A stretch of 64,000 nucleotides of DNA. Origin: Sophora flavescens (lineage: Eukaryota > Streptophyta > Magnoliopsida > Fabales > Fabaceae). The stretch spans positions 140,041,104 through 140,105,103 of the forward strand of contig CM061062.1 of the NCBI GenBank assembly GCA_030762895.1. The letters are read 5' to 3'. The position numbers and the translations under genes are program-made. The notes below the pieces were generated by a model that worked only from the letters and a program-made list of their open reading frames with translations, ran no database searches and had not been told where the DNA came from. Positions 12,706 to 24,463 of the stretch are shown in pieces. Numbering within the stretch: position 1 is the stretch's first letter; each line of letters starts with the position of its first letter.

Positions 12706-14690
12706 GGTTTTGAAACTACTACAACTAACAATATCACATCTGATAACTCTAGAAATGGCCTAAATGATTCAACTTATGCTATGGGCATATGAGGGGGCTT
12801 AAGTCCAGTAAATCTATGTTCTGAATGATTAGAGTTTTGGTATTTCATTCAAAGCCTCAATAGCAGGACACAGATCATGATGGCATCAGAATAGAGAGTT
12901 GGAAATGGCCTCCTACTCAAAGACTAGCGCTACTAACCATTGAAAATTCATAAATACTGTGAAAGCAGGCTATGATTATATAGTTCAGAAGCTGAAAACA
13001 TCTTTATGATGTTACCATTTTTTCCCACTATTTAAACGTCTCAATGTAAACTGACTTGGTATAGCTCAGAGGTCACAAGGGAACAAGTCTAATGGGATGA
13101 ATCATTATGACTTCATAAGCCACAGGAAATCATGTCATCAAACAATGTTTTTTTATCTTATTCGCCAAGAGAATGAATCAGATTTGCTACCAGTTCCCAT
13201 CACATTTGACAAGAATGAAAGCCAACATGAGGACAAAGTATATTATACGCCTATTGTTGCTCCAATTTCGAACTGCTTATTCTAAAAAAAATTCTCATGG
13301 TCTGCAGATCATAATACGACATTGGGACGAAAATTGAAAGATAAAATTTGAAGTAATTGTGTCTTAGTTACTAGATGGACTCCATAGGACAACGCTTTTT
13401 TATCAGTTGTTCAATTATCAGTTATAACAAGACACTTAAAGTGTCAAATATTTTTTTAAAGAGGACAAAACTAGGAAACTACTAGCATTTAAAAAAAAAA
13501 TTATTGGACATCCATGTCTGAAACGAATATACCAGGGGATGCTAATGTTGGAGACACAAAGAAATTATCATTTAACAGCTAATAGTAGGAACTTTGAAGA
13601 GGGTAGTGTAAACACTAAAACACTTTTGATTTTCAGCATTTTGTCTAAAGCAACATAGAGCATTGAAATTACCAATAGCTACATCTATGCCAGCTTGTTT
13701 ATAAATCTTAGTTTCTTACATATGCTGATCTGCAAGTTGAAGAACTTGCACTTGACCCTCACTCATTTATCGCATTAATACCAATTATACAATTAGGTCA
13801 AAAGGTTTGGGGTGGTTATATGTGTATTTTGTTATTTAAAGCTAATCATTGACCAAAAAGTGTAATCCTACACTAAAGTTAATGGAGCTAATTTGGTAAT
13901 TAGTTTAAGTGCCTTAACATCGATTATCTCTTATCATAGTACTCATCTAATAAAAAATTATTTTGCAGATGAAAACAACTCCACCACCATTGCTTTTTGG
14001 AAAAACGAAAAGGAACTGGAAAAATAAAGTGCCACACCACAAATTTTATAAAGTGACATAACTTTTTGAAGATTTATAATGCCGAACACGAAACTTTACC
14101 TACCGGTCAATACAACAGGAATTGATATTAAATTCATATCCTCAAATTTAATTTTAAAAGACCAATTATTACAAGTCAAAAAGGTTGAGCATGGGTACTC
14201 AATTCACCAAACTAAACACCCTAAAACGACAAATAAAGAAAGTTTATAGTTTCCAATTTCATTAGGTCTAATAAGGGAGTAACACAAATAAAAGTGTTAC
14301 CCTTCGAAAAGAGATGGGGGATAACTCATCTCCTCTTCCACATTGAGTAGAAATTAACTAGCATTATGACAAACACTTGTCCTACATAGAATCTTTGTTG
14401 AACAAGGTCAGCCAATACGGAAACCAACCTCAACAGAAAATTCTCTATAAAAAAGTAGCTTTAGACTTGTCTACCCCAAGAAATTCTCATGGTTATATTT
14501 GATCATTTTTTAGTTCACTTGGTTTTGGTGCTTTATCTGATACTTATCGATATTTTGTGCCTTTTCTCCAATGACAGAAGAAAGTTGTGAGCTAAACAAA
14601 GAAGAACAATTGTGTTTGTGTTAGTTTATAGCATCCAGATTTAATAGTGGGTGTCATCTTTCGTAGGTGCTTAAGATTTTTTGCTTCCAA
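12706..14690. other. CACTA 1 interior without recognisable gene
   Basis: AT-rich sequence with only short frames. A frame at 13097-13285 (starts MNHYDFISHRKSCHQ) is not recognised. A TTTTGCAG acceptor-like site at about 13961-13968 precedes ATGAAAACAACTCC, giving a short basic, Pro-containing peptide. This may be more captured host intron/exon DNA following the formin piece, or spacer of the transposon. I cannot tell which. Confidence 0.4.
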
Positions 14691-15545
14691 AAGAAATCAA
14701 ATGGATTTATACCAAACTGAAATGATGATGTACAGCATTAACACACAGACAAAATATCTCATCTACTTTAATTTCATTTTCAGCCACAGGGAAGGATAAA
14801 ATATTATCAAGGATATTCCCTTGAATGGTTCGACATAAAAAAAAAGTTGAAAAGTTACCTATATGGCGATTGCGACGGCCCTTTGCTGTTGCTGTGTTGG
14901 TGTCTGCTCCAACCTCTGAGGACGGCGATGGACGGCGTGCGACGGAGCAAGACAATGGCGGCGGTTGAGGGAATGAAGACGGTGAGTGAGATCGTCCCTT
15001 TACCACTCTGTCAGCAAGAACGTTTGAGAAGGAGGAAATGAAAAAGAGAAGAGAAAGGAAGGAAGAGGAGGATGAGGAGTTACCTTCGCTGCAAGGGAAG
15101 AAGAGAAGAAGAGGAGGAGGCGCTTCAGTCTCACGATTGCAGTATGGCGAGCGAATACCGTGTGAACAGCTGAGGCGCGAAGGGACCGAGTGAAGAGGAG
15201 GAAGATGATTTTCCCAGGGGCTTGGCCGTGGGAAACAGCGCCTGTCTTTCCCAGGGGCTTAGCTGTGGGAAACACCTCCTGATTTGCGACGGGACTTCCA
15301 TGGGAAACTCCGTGTTGACTAGACACGGCTATGCCCGTGGGAAAACTGAGCCATTTCCCAGGGCTCGATCCGTGGGAAACAGCGCTTTCTGTTACCTACG
15401 GCCCAGCCCGTGGGAAATAAAGCGGGAATGTTTGGCGCCTCTTTTTCCCAGGGACAAGCCGTGGGAAATCAAGCGAGACATTTCCGAGGGTCTTGGCCGT
15501 GGGAAATGTAAAAATTTCCTAGGGATTTATTTCCCTGGGAAATAG
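14691..15545 (-). promoter_or_regulatory. Right end of CACTA 1: GC-rich 5' region and subterminal repeats
   Basis: The transposon genes read leftward, so this is their 5' end. A GC-richer stretch (about 14865-15190, repeated GACGGCG / GAGGAGGA tracts) precedes subterminal repeats at 15205-15545. Those use TTTCCCAGGG / CCGTGGGAAA variants with looser palindromes than the left end. It probably holds the element's promoter and an untranslated first exon. Confidence 0.5.
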
Positions 15546-16066
15546 CTTAATTTCTTGTAGTGTACAGAAAGTTCAGGGACTTACCGTAAAATTCATAAAT
15601 TTTCTATTTAACCCTGAAAAACCTTCTAGACTTAAAAATATGATTCATCCCCTTGAATCATCTCAAAATCCTAAGATAAACCCTCTTACTACTCTTAGAA
15701 ACTCTAATTTCCCTTCCGTCGTCTACCCGATTACGCTTTCCGCCCGTAATACGTAAATTATTTTATTTTTTCTGAAAAAAAATTCTAAAATTACAGAATT
15801 GTAGAAAATAAAATACTAACCTTAAGTCTTTCGTTCACGAATTAAAATTAGGTCTTTTGAGCAGTGTTATTATACTGTCAATGGAATTCGCAAGCCGGGT
15901 TTCGCCTGACTTTCCAACCTAAATTTTAATCGTAGCTTCCTACCGTCAAGTAGGATTGAATAATAAACTCCGTTTATTTAAAATAATTTTATAAGACTCA
16001 AATAAATTTATAAACATATTTATATGTATTACTGTTATTTAAAACAGTAAAATACAGGGTGTTACA

Positions 16067-16715
16067 AACGATGTGATATAATGTGAATGAGTACGTTATT
16101 ATAGATATGTATATGTGTATGTGTCTTCTTTTGTGTTGCGCATTTAGTTATGGTGGTAAATCCTTATATTGGCGTCTCACCCTTACAAACATATCAGAGT
16201 TGTACAAGGGGTATGATCTCTACAAGAAGACGAAGGCTGTCTAGTTCGAGGCATGTTGTTGCTGCTTTTATCGGTTGTAGTGTCCGTTAGTTACGACCAG
16301 CTTAGGTAATATTATGTTTTGAGAATAAAGTTGATTATGATTTATGTGAGAAAACATACGAGGCAGTATAGTTGGATGATTTATATATATTATGTATTTA
16401 AGTGTGATCTGATTACGTTGTTGTGGTTAGGAGGTTAAAAGAAAAAGAAAAAATTTTATCACCATATTTTGAAAAGATAAACGTTGAGAAAACATGATTT
16501 TCCAAAAGCAGCTAGAAAATTAAGTTTTATTTCCGCAAATGGGTAACCATGTGATGACCCGAGATTAGGGTGTCACATTATGACATTGTTTACAATGTGG
16601 TATCTTCTGCCTGTTGTTTTCATTTTAATAAATGATATACACATGTTTATTCTTTTTTAAATATTTTATCCTATGATACTGCTTTATAAATACATACGGG
16701 GTAGAGGGTGTCACA
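16067..16715 (+). mobile_element. 3' part of a Tekay-like LTR in the opposite orientation
   Basis: The plus strand ends GGGGTAGAGGGTGTCACA at 16715. This is the reverse complement of the start of LTRs B and C on the plus strand, so it is an LTR 3' end pointing right. No primer-binding site follows. Its 5' part is not in the window; the array ending at 16066 probably inserted into it. A second GGGTGTCACAT at about 16570 suggests internal rearrangement. Confidence 0.5.
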
Positions 16716-19121
16716 GGGCCAATGCTCAAGTGCTGGTGCGCTCAAGCATGGGGGGCATGGGAGCTTGAGTGCCAAGCGCTGGTCACCTACCCCCAGTATC
16801 TTCTTCTTCTCACTGGCATGGCTTTCCTCACTTCTTCATCTTCTAACCAGACCTGTTTAGAGATAAGGGAGAGCTATCTGAAGAGAGAAAGTTGAGGTTC
16901 CGAGATTTTGTTCGTCCATTTTCGATTCCGACTTTATATATGCGTTCAGGGCAACGAGCACGTCTTATACATACCTTTGATTTGTTAAACAGTGGAGGTA
17001 ATGCTTGAATCCCTAACTCGTCGACACATCGACATTGTCATTTAGCTTGTTTTGTAAATTTTGCTTTGCTTCTGTCATTGTCTTTGAAATTGTTGCAAAA
17101 TTAGGGTTTATGACATTGTCGGGACTCTGTCCATGTGTTCAAGGAAAATTTCGGAGCACCCGGGAGCTCTGTGGCGACCGAGGCAGCAGATGTTCTAAGG
17201 ATAGGGGAACGGATTTTGAGGCGTTAACGTGCAGATACAACTGTCTAAGGTGGGGAGAAAGTATCCGATACGCTGGGGGGGCAAGCATAGTATAGTGTAT
17301 TATACTTTATATGTAGGGTGCCCCAGACCCTAATAGTTGTCGAATAGCCTACGATGATTCAATCCATAGCAAAAATGATTTAAAACTATAAACATGATTT
17401 AGTTATGGCACGCTTATCGGTGTTAGGTTTACTTTACTGCTTTGCGTGCAGATGATAAGGTTGTCTGTTTTACTACTTTATGATGTTTATGGTTATGATG
17501 TTGTTTTACTTGATGATGTTAAGTTATTATTTGATATTGAGGATGATGAGATTATGATGTTGGTGTTGATGTCATTGAGGCTGTTTGATAATCTGTTGTT
17601 TTGTTGGAAACCCTAATTGACACTGTGAGGGTACTATGGTTGTGAAAATGATGTGAAAGCGGTATATGGGTACCGCGATGAGGTTGTGGATGCCTTGTGC
17701 ATCGTAATGCATGTAAGTGAGTAATAGTACCAGTGTCAACTTAGGTTATGTTGCATTGCATATTTGCCAAAGTGGTGAGCCGTGTGACTTAGAGTAATGC
17801 TAGGTTAGTGTACCCGGGTACGGGTACGGAATGCAAGCAGGACGATTCAGGGAACCTTGGGGATGTAGTCGGGTTCCGTTTGACCGATAATGGCCAATGG
17901 TTTGCACCCATTGTGTCGTGGTCTCCGCTGGTACTCGACTATCTCGATGTCTGGACCCAGAGTGTTCCAGTCTATGGTGGATCTTCCGAGGAAACCAAGA
18001 TACCCATATTGGAGTTAAGCTCATAGGGGGAAGCACCCTTATTGATCACAACGAGCGGAACTATTACCATGACAAACCAGCTAACATTCTCTGGGTGACA
18101 GATAGGCCTGAGAGAGAAACAGAATGTCCGGGGGATCAGTATCTCTAGTGTGAGAGATCGACCAACATGCATAGGAGTGTGACTCCTTAGAGGATTGATC
18201 CTAGTTGGATAATCAAGGTTGAATTGTGACAGTACGACTCGAGAGATGTTTGCTGTATGTGTTGACTGTTGTGTGATAGTATGATTTACTATGTTTTCCC
18301 TATCCCTATTTTATGGTCGTGCTGATATTCTTATCTCCCTTCTTATTTTCTTTCTCTTTTTATGTATGTATTAGTTCGTCAGATGAACAACAACCATATG
18401 CCGATGGCGAACAGACCAGAGCATCGTTAGATGCATTACCTGCAGATGATTCCGTCGAGGGTCCAGACCCTAGAGGATATTGAGATCGTATACCATGACG
18501 ACCGTGGGTGGTAGGTCGACCACTCACAGTTCTTCATGTTTTACGTCGGCTCGGTCAGTATTTATGTCCGTATCGGAGGAGGACTTGTCTTCACTATGCT
18601 CGGCTCTTATCGGATCTCCCAACGACTACCTTTCACAGAGATATGTTATTCTCCATGTCCGTGTGAGTTCTCGGATGACAGGTGGAACAGGAGGGAGCAG
18701 TCTGTAGTCGAGGATAGAGTTGGCAGAGTCTACAGGGGCAAGAGGAGGAGGAGTACTCAGATGTTGCACCGCTATCAGCAACGTAGGATCGTTATCAACA
18801 GCGACGAGTTGGTATGGGAGCCCCGGATTGTGACCAGGGATGCTAGAGACTACTGTCGTGCTTTTTTTGGATGTATTTTCTGAGACCAATTTACCTTATA
18901 TCTTTGCCCAATTTGTATAGTCACTAGGGCTAGAGTCCCTATGTTGGGATTGGCAGTACAGTTGGAGAGTTGATATATATATTATGTATGTATTTGTTGT
19001 TTATCTTTTCTTCTTCTGTGTGTGTTTAAATGGGTTTAATTTTCATCGCTTCCGCATGCTTATGTTATTTTCAAATGTATATCCACGTTAACATTAATAA
19101 ACAGCTTAGGGAATAGTTAAT
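16716..19121 (+). mobile_element. Degenerate Tekay-like LTR sequence, plus orientation
   Basis: Patches resemble the reverse complement of the solo LTR at 53903-56806. One is the GCTCAAG/GCGCTCAAGC word cluster at 16722-16775, against the GCTCGAGCG cluster near 56380-56490. Others are an ACCCTAAT / GTCGAATAGCC patch near 17330 and a GC-richer block 18380-18860. The short frames in both strands do not match known proteins. The right side is cut by Athila element 1. The boundaries are soft and the assignment is by eye. Confidence 0.4.
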
Positions 19122-19290
19122 TGTTGCTCAAAATATGCAATGTGCAAGTATACACAGTCAAACAAGTAATATAATGATAAAAGATTGTTCTCACGAGGAT
19201 TGTAGGGTAATTTCTGAAGTTTTCAAGTGGTTAATCAAGTTAGGAAAATTGGATAAAGTAAATCCAAAGGACATTCAGTAACAGAAAAAG

Positions 19291-19364
<74 letters not shown>

Positions 19365-20622
19365 CAATTAGAGATAGATGAATTATAAGATGTGTAGTTG
19401 ATAATTGGAAATTGGCTAGGAATAGAGTCACTTATAAATCATGTAATGTCAAACATGCTCTCGAGTGCTGCGGCAATGATTCAAGAGAATAAAAGCTGAT
19501 GTGTTTTCCAACACTTTTTTTAAGACAAGCTTCATTAAATGTTCCTTATTCCTAAGCACAAATTAATTATGCTCATCTGCATTTAAATTGTCTCAGCTAA
19601 CCTATGAGCTTGAATGCATATTCCTATTCTATTCAAGGTAAATTAATTTTCCAATTAAATACTCAACTCATATTAACTCAAAGGCTCCATTTAATAATGT
19701 CTTCCAACATTAATAAACTTGGGCTGTTTAAAATAAGTTGATCACTCTCATTTTCCAGCCTATAACATGAAAATCACTTGGTTAAATTACTGCAAACACA
19801 CATCACATGTTTTTCATCACATTCATTATAAGATCATCACATTCCTAGCTCAAGAAATTTAGCTCATGATAGAAATGAAAATGAATAAAAACATATTATA
19901 AAATAAAGTAGATAAGAAATCCATTACAAGCTGGAAGTTTTACTAAAAGAGAATAATAAGAGCTTAAGCCTAGGTCACCACGCCATTACCAGCTTGGCTT
20001 CCATTCCTTACAGGTCCTTCCTTTCCATTCTTGGATAAGCTTCCAATTCTGTGTAAAGATCAAGAGTCTCTAATTAGGTCTGCCTCTGGCTGTGTGCAAA
20101 AACATGTATTTATACTGACTTCCTTAGGGTAAAAACCCTTTACTCGTGTGGTGTCCTACCTAAGGGGACCATAATGTAACAATAAGACAAAACATGTCCC
20201 TTTGGGCCCTATAAAGAATATTTACATTAATTCATTCCCTAGCCTAAATGAAAAGGTACAATTGATAAGGTAATTTGTCCTAATTCATCCACACGAGTGG
20301 TGAGAAGATCTCTTGGGTCCCTCTTCTTCAAAAGCCAACTTATATTAGTCTTAGTCCTTCTTTAGTTGACTTTTGACTCTCAGCTAAGGATACAACATTG
20401 CAAAGCAGTGCTACCAACTCCTTTCAATTCAGCTCTTAAGTTTATGTTATTACACACAGCTCAAAAACACCATTAAACCTGTTATTTACAGACTCTATAT
20501 TGCCTCCAAACGTAACATGAAATTAATTGACTTTAAACATAAAATCTATCCTAATTTATTCCTTATTAACTAGATTAAAGACTCAAAATAGGCTAGATAA
20601 CCTTTATTTATAAAAGTTATCA
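19122..20622 (-). mobile_element. 3' LTR of Athila element 1
   Basis: In element sense it starts TGATAACTTTTATAAAT (right end 20622) and ends ..TGAGCAACA (left end 19122). It is directly adjacent to a polypurine tract. It resembles the LTR at 52161-53508 over its left end (GCAAGTATACACA.TC, CGAGGATT) and right end (AGTTATCA plus polypurine tract). A 67-bp AT microsatellite sits at 19293-19359. Confidence 0.8.
19293..19359. repeat. AT microsatellite in Athila LTR 1
   Basis: An uninterrupted run of AT dinucleotides, 67 bp. The second Athila LTR (52161-53508) lacks it. Confidence 0.95.
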
Positions 20623-20640
20623 CACCCCCAAACTTAAACT
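20623..20640 (-). promoter_or_regulatory. Polypurine tract of Athila element 1
   Basis: The minus strand reads AAGTTTGGGGGTG immediately before the LTR start TGATAAC. This is the primer for plus-strand synthesis. Confidence 0.8.
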
Positions 20641-22363
20641 GTTACTTGTCCTCAAGTAATGGAAAAGGATTCAAAGATACAAAAACAACATGTCACAATC
20701 AGCACAAGAAAGAAACAAGCATCAGCTATTTTTTCCATAATCTCAACCTTGCTTCAAATCCCTTTGTTCCTTACTTCCTCAAAACTTCCTTTTTCATGCC
20801 TCTTAAGGAGTTGAGTGTAACTCAGCCCAATCAGTGAGTGTGTGATCCAGAGTGGTTTTTGAGATTTGAGTTAACTTAGAGTTCCAATCAGCCTTCATCA
20901 CCTGAAATCACCTTTCAGCCTCTTTTCATCAAACAAAATGAGTTCAAGAGCCAACCATAGTTCCAATATTTTGATTTGGCAATAAAGAGTAGCCCTCCAC
21001 CAGATTCATATTTGCAATTCTAACTCTCAAAACCATTGTCTTTGTAAAGTCACTCCACACAGTACCTGGTTTTACTCTATCATCACTTCACATGCTTCCT
21101 CTATTGTAGGCTTGACAAGCTTCTAAACTCAGTAAAATAAGATCGAAACTGAACACTGCATAAGGATTTTTATTTGGTTGTAATGAGGCTAAGGTAGGGG
21201 TGGAAGACAGTTTTGGGAAATGGCTTTGACCAAGTGGAGTTAAAAGTGCTTTTCCTTTATGTTGATCCATATTTCTTTGATGTTCCACTTCTAAAATTGG
21301 CTTTAACTTTTCACTGAATGGGGTGCTGCCTTTCTTTTTTATTCCTCTATTTCACCTTTTCCTTTTTATTGATTTTCCTTTATTTTTTTTATATTTTTTC
21401 AATATGTAACTGCTTTATCTAGCAGTTCCTTCTATGCACATTATATCCTTCTACTATGTAGCACTCCCAAACTTAAATCAAGACATCTCTTGGTGGAAAG
21501 CACATTTTACTCCACCTAGCATGGGACAGTTTTTGTTTTTCCAAGTTTTAGGGCTTGTAATTTGGCTTTGTCACAGAAGAAAGGGTTCAGGCTCAAGGGG
21601 CTTCAAAACAAGGTTTTCATCTTTTTAGGTGGGCCATTTAAGCTACACTGGAGTAATGAGCAACAATTTAAAAATGCTTCAAGCAATAATGTGCACAACA
21701 GTGATATATTTAACAAGTCAAACCTTATAGAAGAACACACATGAGTGGAACTCTCACATGCAAAGAACAGTTGGAGCTCAAAATCTCTCAGGATTCATCA
21801 GGATTCTTATTTCTCTCTTTCGTCACTTCTGCCTTAGTCTCCTATGGTTAGCACTTTCACTCACTTGTTCTTTGAACTTTGGTTAGATTAGTGCTTATAA
21901 AATCAGACATCTCTTCCCTCTAGAGTTTTCTCATCTTGCCAAGCTCTCTGGGGTATTGTGCATTGAGTGCCAAATTCCACACCCCTCCTCAGAGACAAGT
22001 TTTTTTTTAGACACAAAGGATATCTACAAAGCAAGATTAAAGACACCAACAGCTAATATTGCTACTTTTCATTAATTTTCAACGAGCTAATACTGCACCA
22101 CATCATCAATTCCAATCCCTCCCCCAAACTTTAGATCGCTCAATGAGCTGTCTAAAAGTTTAAGCTAGGGAATTGGTGAGAAAAAGCTTATTGGACATTT
22201 AAGATAAACATACATCCTAACCATTACAAAGGACTCCTAACAGAACACACAAACACAGACACAAACAGGACAAACAAAACATAAACAAAACGTTAAAATA
22301 AAAGACAGAGTTCATAAATATAAGGGTAAAGATGCTACAACATAATGGTGCAAGGCTTCTTTG
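20641..22363 (-). mobile_element. 3' noncoding region of Athila element 1
   Basis: About 1.7 kb between the envelope-position ORF and the polypurine tract. No coding frame is recognised. Blocks such as GGCTTGACAAGCTTCTAAACTC (about 21108) and a TTTTGTTTTTCCAAGTTTTAGGG-like block (about 21530) recur in Athila element 2 (about 53817 and 57110), which fixes the family assignment of both. The reverse-complement side is pyrimidine-rich at about 21330-21400. Confidence 0.6.
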
Positions 22364-23820
22364 TCAATTCTTCTTCAAACGAGTGATGAGCCTCCTATTC
22401 TCAAAGTTCGCCATCTGTTGTAGAGTTCTCTTGCCAATGCCCTTGACTTCCTTGGTGATGGCCATTTCCTCATCTTCAGGACTGGGGGTAGCTTGCTCTT
22501 CAGAGATAGGGCTTGGATGAGTTGCTTTAGCTTTAGTCTTATTCACAGGTTTATGAGACTGAGTGGATTCAGAATGAGTTTCTTGCACAAAAAGGGTCAC
22601 CCCACTACTCCCAGCAGCACCTTTCTTGATTTTCTTAGTGGGTTTGGGCTGCTGAGGCTCCTTGCCCTTCTTTGATGTGGTAGTGTTGTGAACTTGAGAG
22701 GGTGGAGGTGGATACCAATCCATGGATTCTTCTTCATGATCTGGCTCAGCGGTGGGTGGGGTCGGTTCAGGAGTTGGAGTGGAAGGTGGAGTTATCCTTT
22801 CAAAAGGAAAAAGGGTCTAGTAATTCCTTGGGGAATGGAGGTGGTGTAACAATCAAATTGGGATGGTCAATTCTACCGATCTTTCTCTGCCATTGATACA
22901 CATTATTTGCAAAATCATAGTACTGTCTCTGCTGGTGCAATTGATGTTTCACCATCTCAGTTAATTGTTGTACTTTCTTCTCTAATTCTTCATTGTCTCT
23001 TGAGGGTCGAGCTTGTTGGTTTTGGGGCTTGGAAGCAGCAAATAGGTTAATGGATTTGACATTCAATATGCCCTTATTCACCATGATTTCTTCCCCTTCA
23101 AATATTTCCACTCCATTTCTGATGCACAACTCAGTGATGAGAGATGAGAAGAACAACATGTTGATTCCCTTAAATGCACGCTCAGAATTGCTTTTCAATG
23201 ATCATTCCTACATTTATCTTCTTGCCACGAAGAATGCAACTCACTAGTGCCAATTTGTCTTTGTCCACAGTTTCCAAATGAGTGGTTGGAAAAAGTCTAT
23301 GACACACAAAATGATGCCAAACCTTGGCCAAGGGTTTCAGTGTTGGCCTAGCAATCTTCCTGGTATTGTCTCCTACTTCGTCAAGTCATGTGGTGCCTTC
23401 CACAGTCAGCTCCTTCATCATGGTGTTAAGCTCCACCTCAGAAATGTTCTTCAGCATCTCTTGATATTCATCTTCTTCAGACTCCGATCCCCACCTCAGA
23501 TTAATAGACTTAGCTGAAAAGCTCACTTTTGTTCCTCTTACCATTGAGTGTCTCAAGTCAGTTGAAGTGATATTTGCATAGAACTCTCAGACCAGAGGGA
23601 CAACAGGGGTTCTTGGGTGAGCTGCAAACTTCTTACAGTTGTTGAGAGTAATGACCTGAGCTACTTCAGGGGTAAGGCCGTAGTTGGATTCCTTCTTGAT
23701 AGAAAAACCCAACTCCAAATGAAGTTGTCTCTCTTTGAAAATCTTAGGTGTGTCAGATTCTGAGTCAGACATGACCACTGGGTTCTTGCCCTTGACTCCC
23801 ACTGTCTTTTGCCTCACCAT
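22364..23820 (-). pseudogene. Envelope-position ORF of Athila element 1, broken
   Basis: The minus-strand frame starts at ATG 23820 (MVRQKTVGVKGKNPVVMSDS) and continues in pieces to 22364. Landmarks in order are KFAAHPRTPVVPLV (about 23590-23630), a KPLAKVWHHFV stretch (about 23310), INMLFFSSLITELCIRNGVE (about 23120-23170), a coiled coil LEKKVQQLTEMVKHQLHQQ (about 22960), a Pro/Lys-rich tail, and LQQMANFENRRLITRLKKN at the end. This is the 'putative plant transposon protein' family found after integrase in Athila/Tat elements; its function is unknown. At least one nonsense codon (TGA near 23390) and several frameshifts break it. Confidence 0.7.
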
Positions 23821-24463
23821 TGTGACACTCTGGAAATGGAAAGAGTTAAGGGTAGATGAAAAGAAATTTTTCTAGGGTTTGTCGAAAAGGGATGAGTGGT
23901 AAGAGAAGAGTGTGGAGTGTAAGTATGTGTGTACGGTTATAAATAGGTAAGGAGGAGATGTTATTGGGAGAGTGGGGTGGTTTATGGGGAAGTGGCAGAG
24001 ATAGTAAAGAGGGTGGCAGGTGGCGGTTACGTGGGAGATAAGGAAACTGTTTGAATTTTATTTATGGGAGAATATTTGATTTGAATGTGTCCAGTTTCTC
24101 CACTATTATACAAATAACTATTGCACTCAGATCTGACCCATGAAGTTGGACTTTTCTCCTCTCAAGTGTCAGTCCAATAAACCTGTGAATGTTGGGCTAT
24201 TTGCAAACCACCCCTAATCCTGTGAATGCTTTTACCCTGCTAGAACTGCACCACACTAACTAAAAAAAACAGATTACCAAAAAAAAATTAAATAATCTAA
24301 ATTAACAAAACAAGAAATTGAAAATCCGGGCTGCCTCCCAGTAGCGCTTGGTTTAAGAGTCCTCAGTCTGACTTTGAAGCCAAATGCTACATGTCGGTTA
24401 GGGTGATTGTGGCTTTCATCCTAGCCACATTTTCACCTAAGTATTGCTTCACTCTTTGCCCAT
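23821..24463. other. Athila spacer between integrase and envelope-position ORF
   Basis: Noncoding AT-rich spacer. The minus strand may hold a splice acceptor or promoter for the downstream ORF, but no decisive motif is visible. The block GGGCTGCCTCCCAGTAGCGCTTGG (about 24328-24351), a common Athila signature, lies here. Confidence 0.45.

Larger units (their letters stand above)
8666..15562 (-). mobile_element. CACTA element 1 (En/Spm type), 6.9 kb, non-autonomous
   Basis: The terminal inverted repeats are TACTACAAGAA at the left (first base T instead of C) and CTTCTTGTAGTG-type at the right (CACTACAAGAAATTAAGC on the minus strand). The target duplication TAC is perfect (8663-8665 and 15563-15565), and removing the insert restores a continuous LTR C. 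Palindromic subterminal repeats sit at both ends. Inside on the minus strand are a tnpD N-terminal remnant (12294 to 11689) and a tnpA-like gene (11499 to 9168). On the plus strand is a formin fragment (12436-12705). The catalytic transposase core is absent, so mobility would need a partner in trans. Confidence 0.92.
5922..16066 (-). mobile_element. LTR C, split by a CACTA element (5922-8665 and 15566-16066)
   Basis: The third LTR of the array starts TGTGACACCC at 5922 and ends GGGTGTTACA at 16066. Without the CACTA insert it is about 3245 bp. Up to about 8645 it follows LTRs A and B closely. Beyond that, and on the far side of the insert (15566-16066), it is unlike A and B. There it instead resembles the right ends of the solo LTRs at 25167-28994 and 46525-50028 (shared AAAATTAGGTCTTTTGA-like block and an ACCGT block). 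Candidate right target duplication is AACGA (16067-16071); its partner lies outside the window. Confidence 0.75.

Noticed and set aside
15222..15545. 107-codon ORF at the right end of CACTA 1
   Set aside because: It is a translation through the subterminal repeats (repeated PWEI/GKHL-type words).
17800..18889. Overlapping ORFs of 66-115 codons in a GC-richer stretch, considered as a host gene
   Set aside because: Frames are open on both strands with no domain pattern, and the stretch corresponds to the GC-richer part of Tekay-like LTRs.
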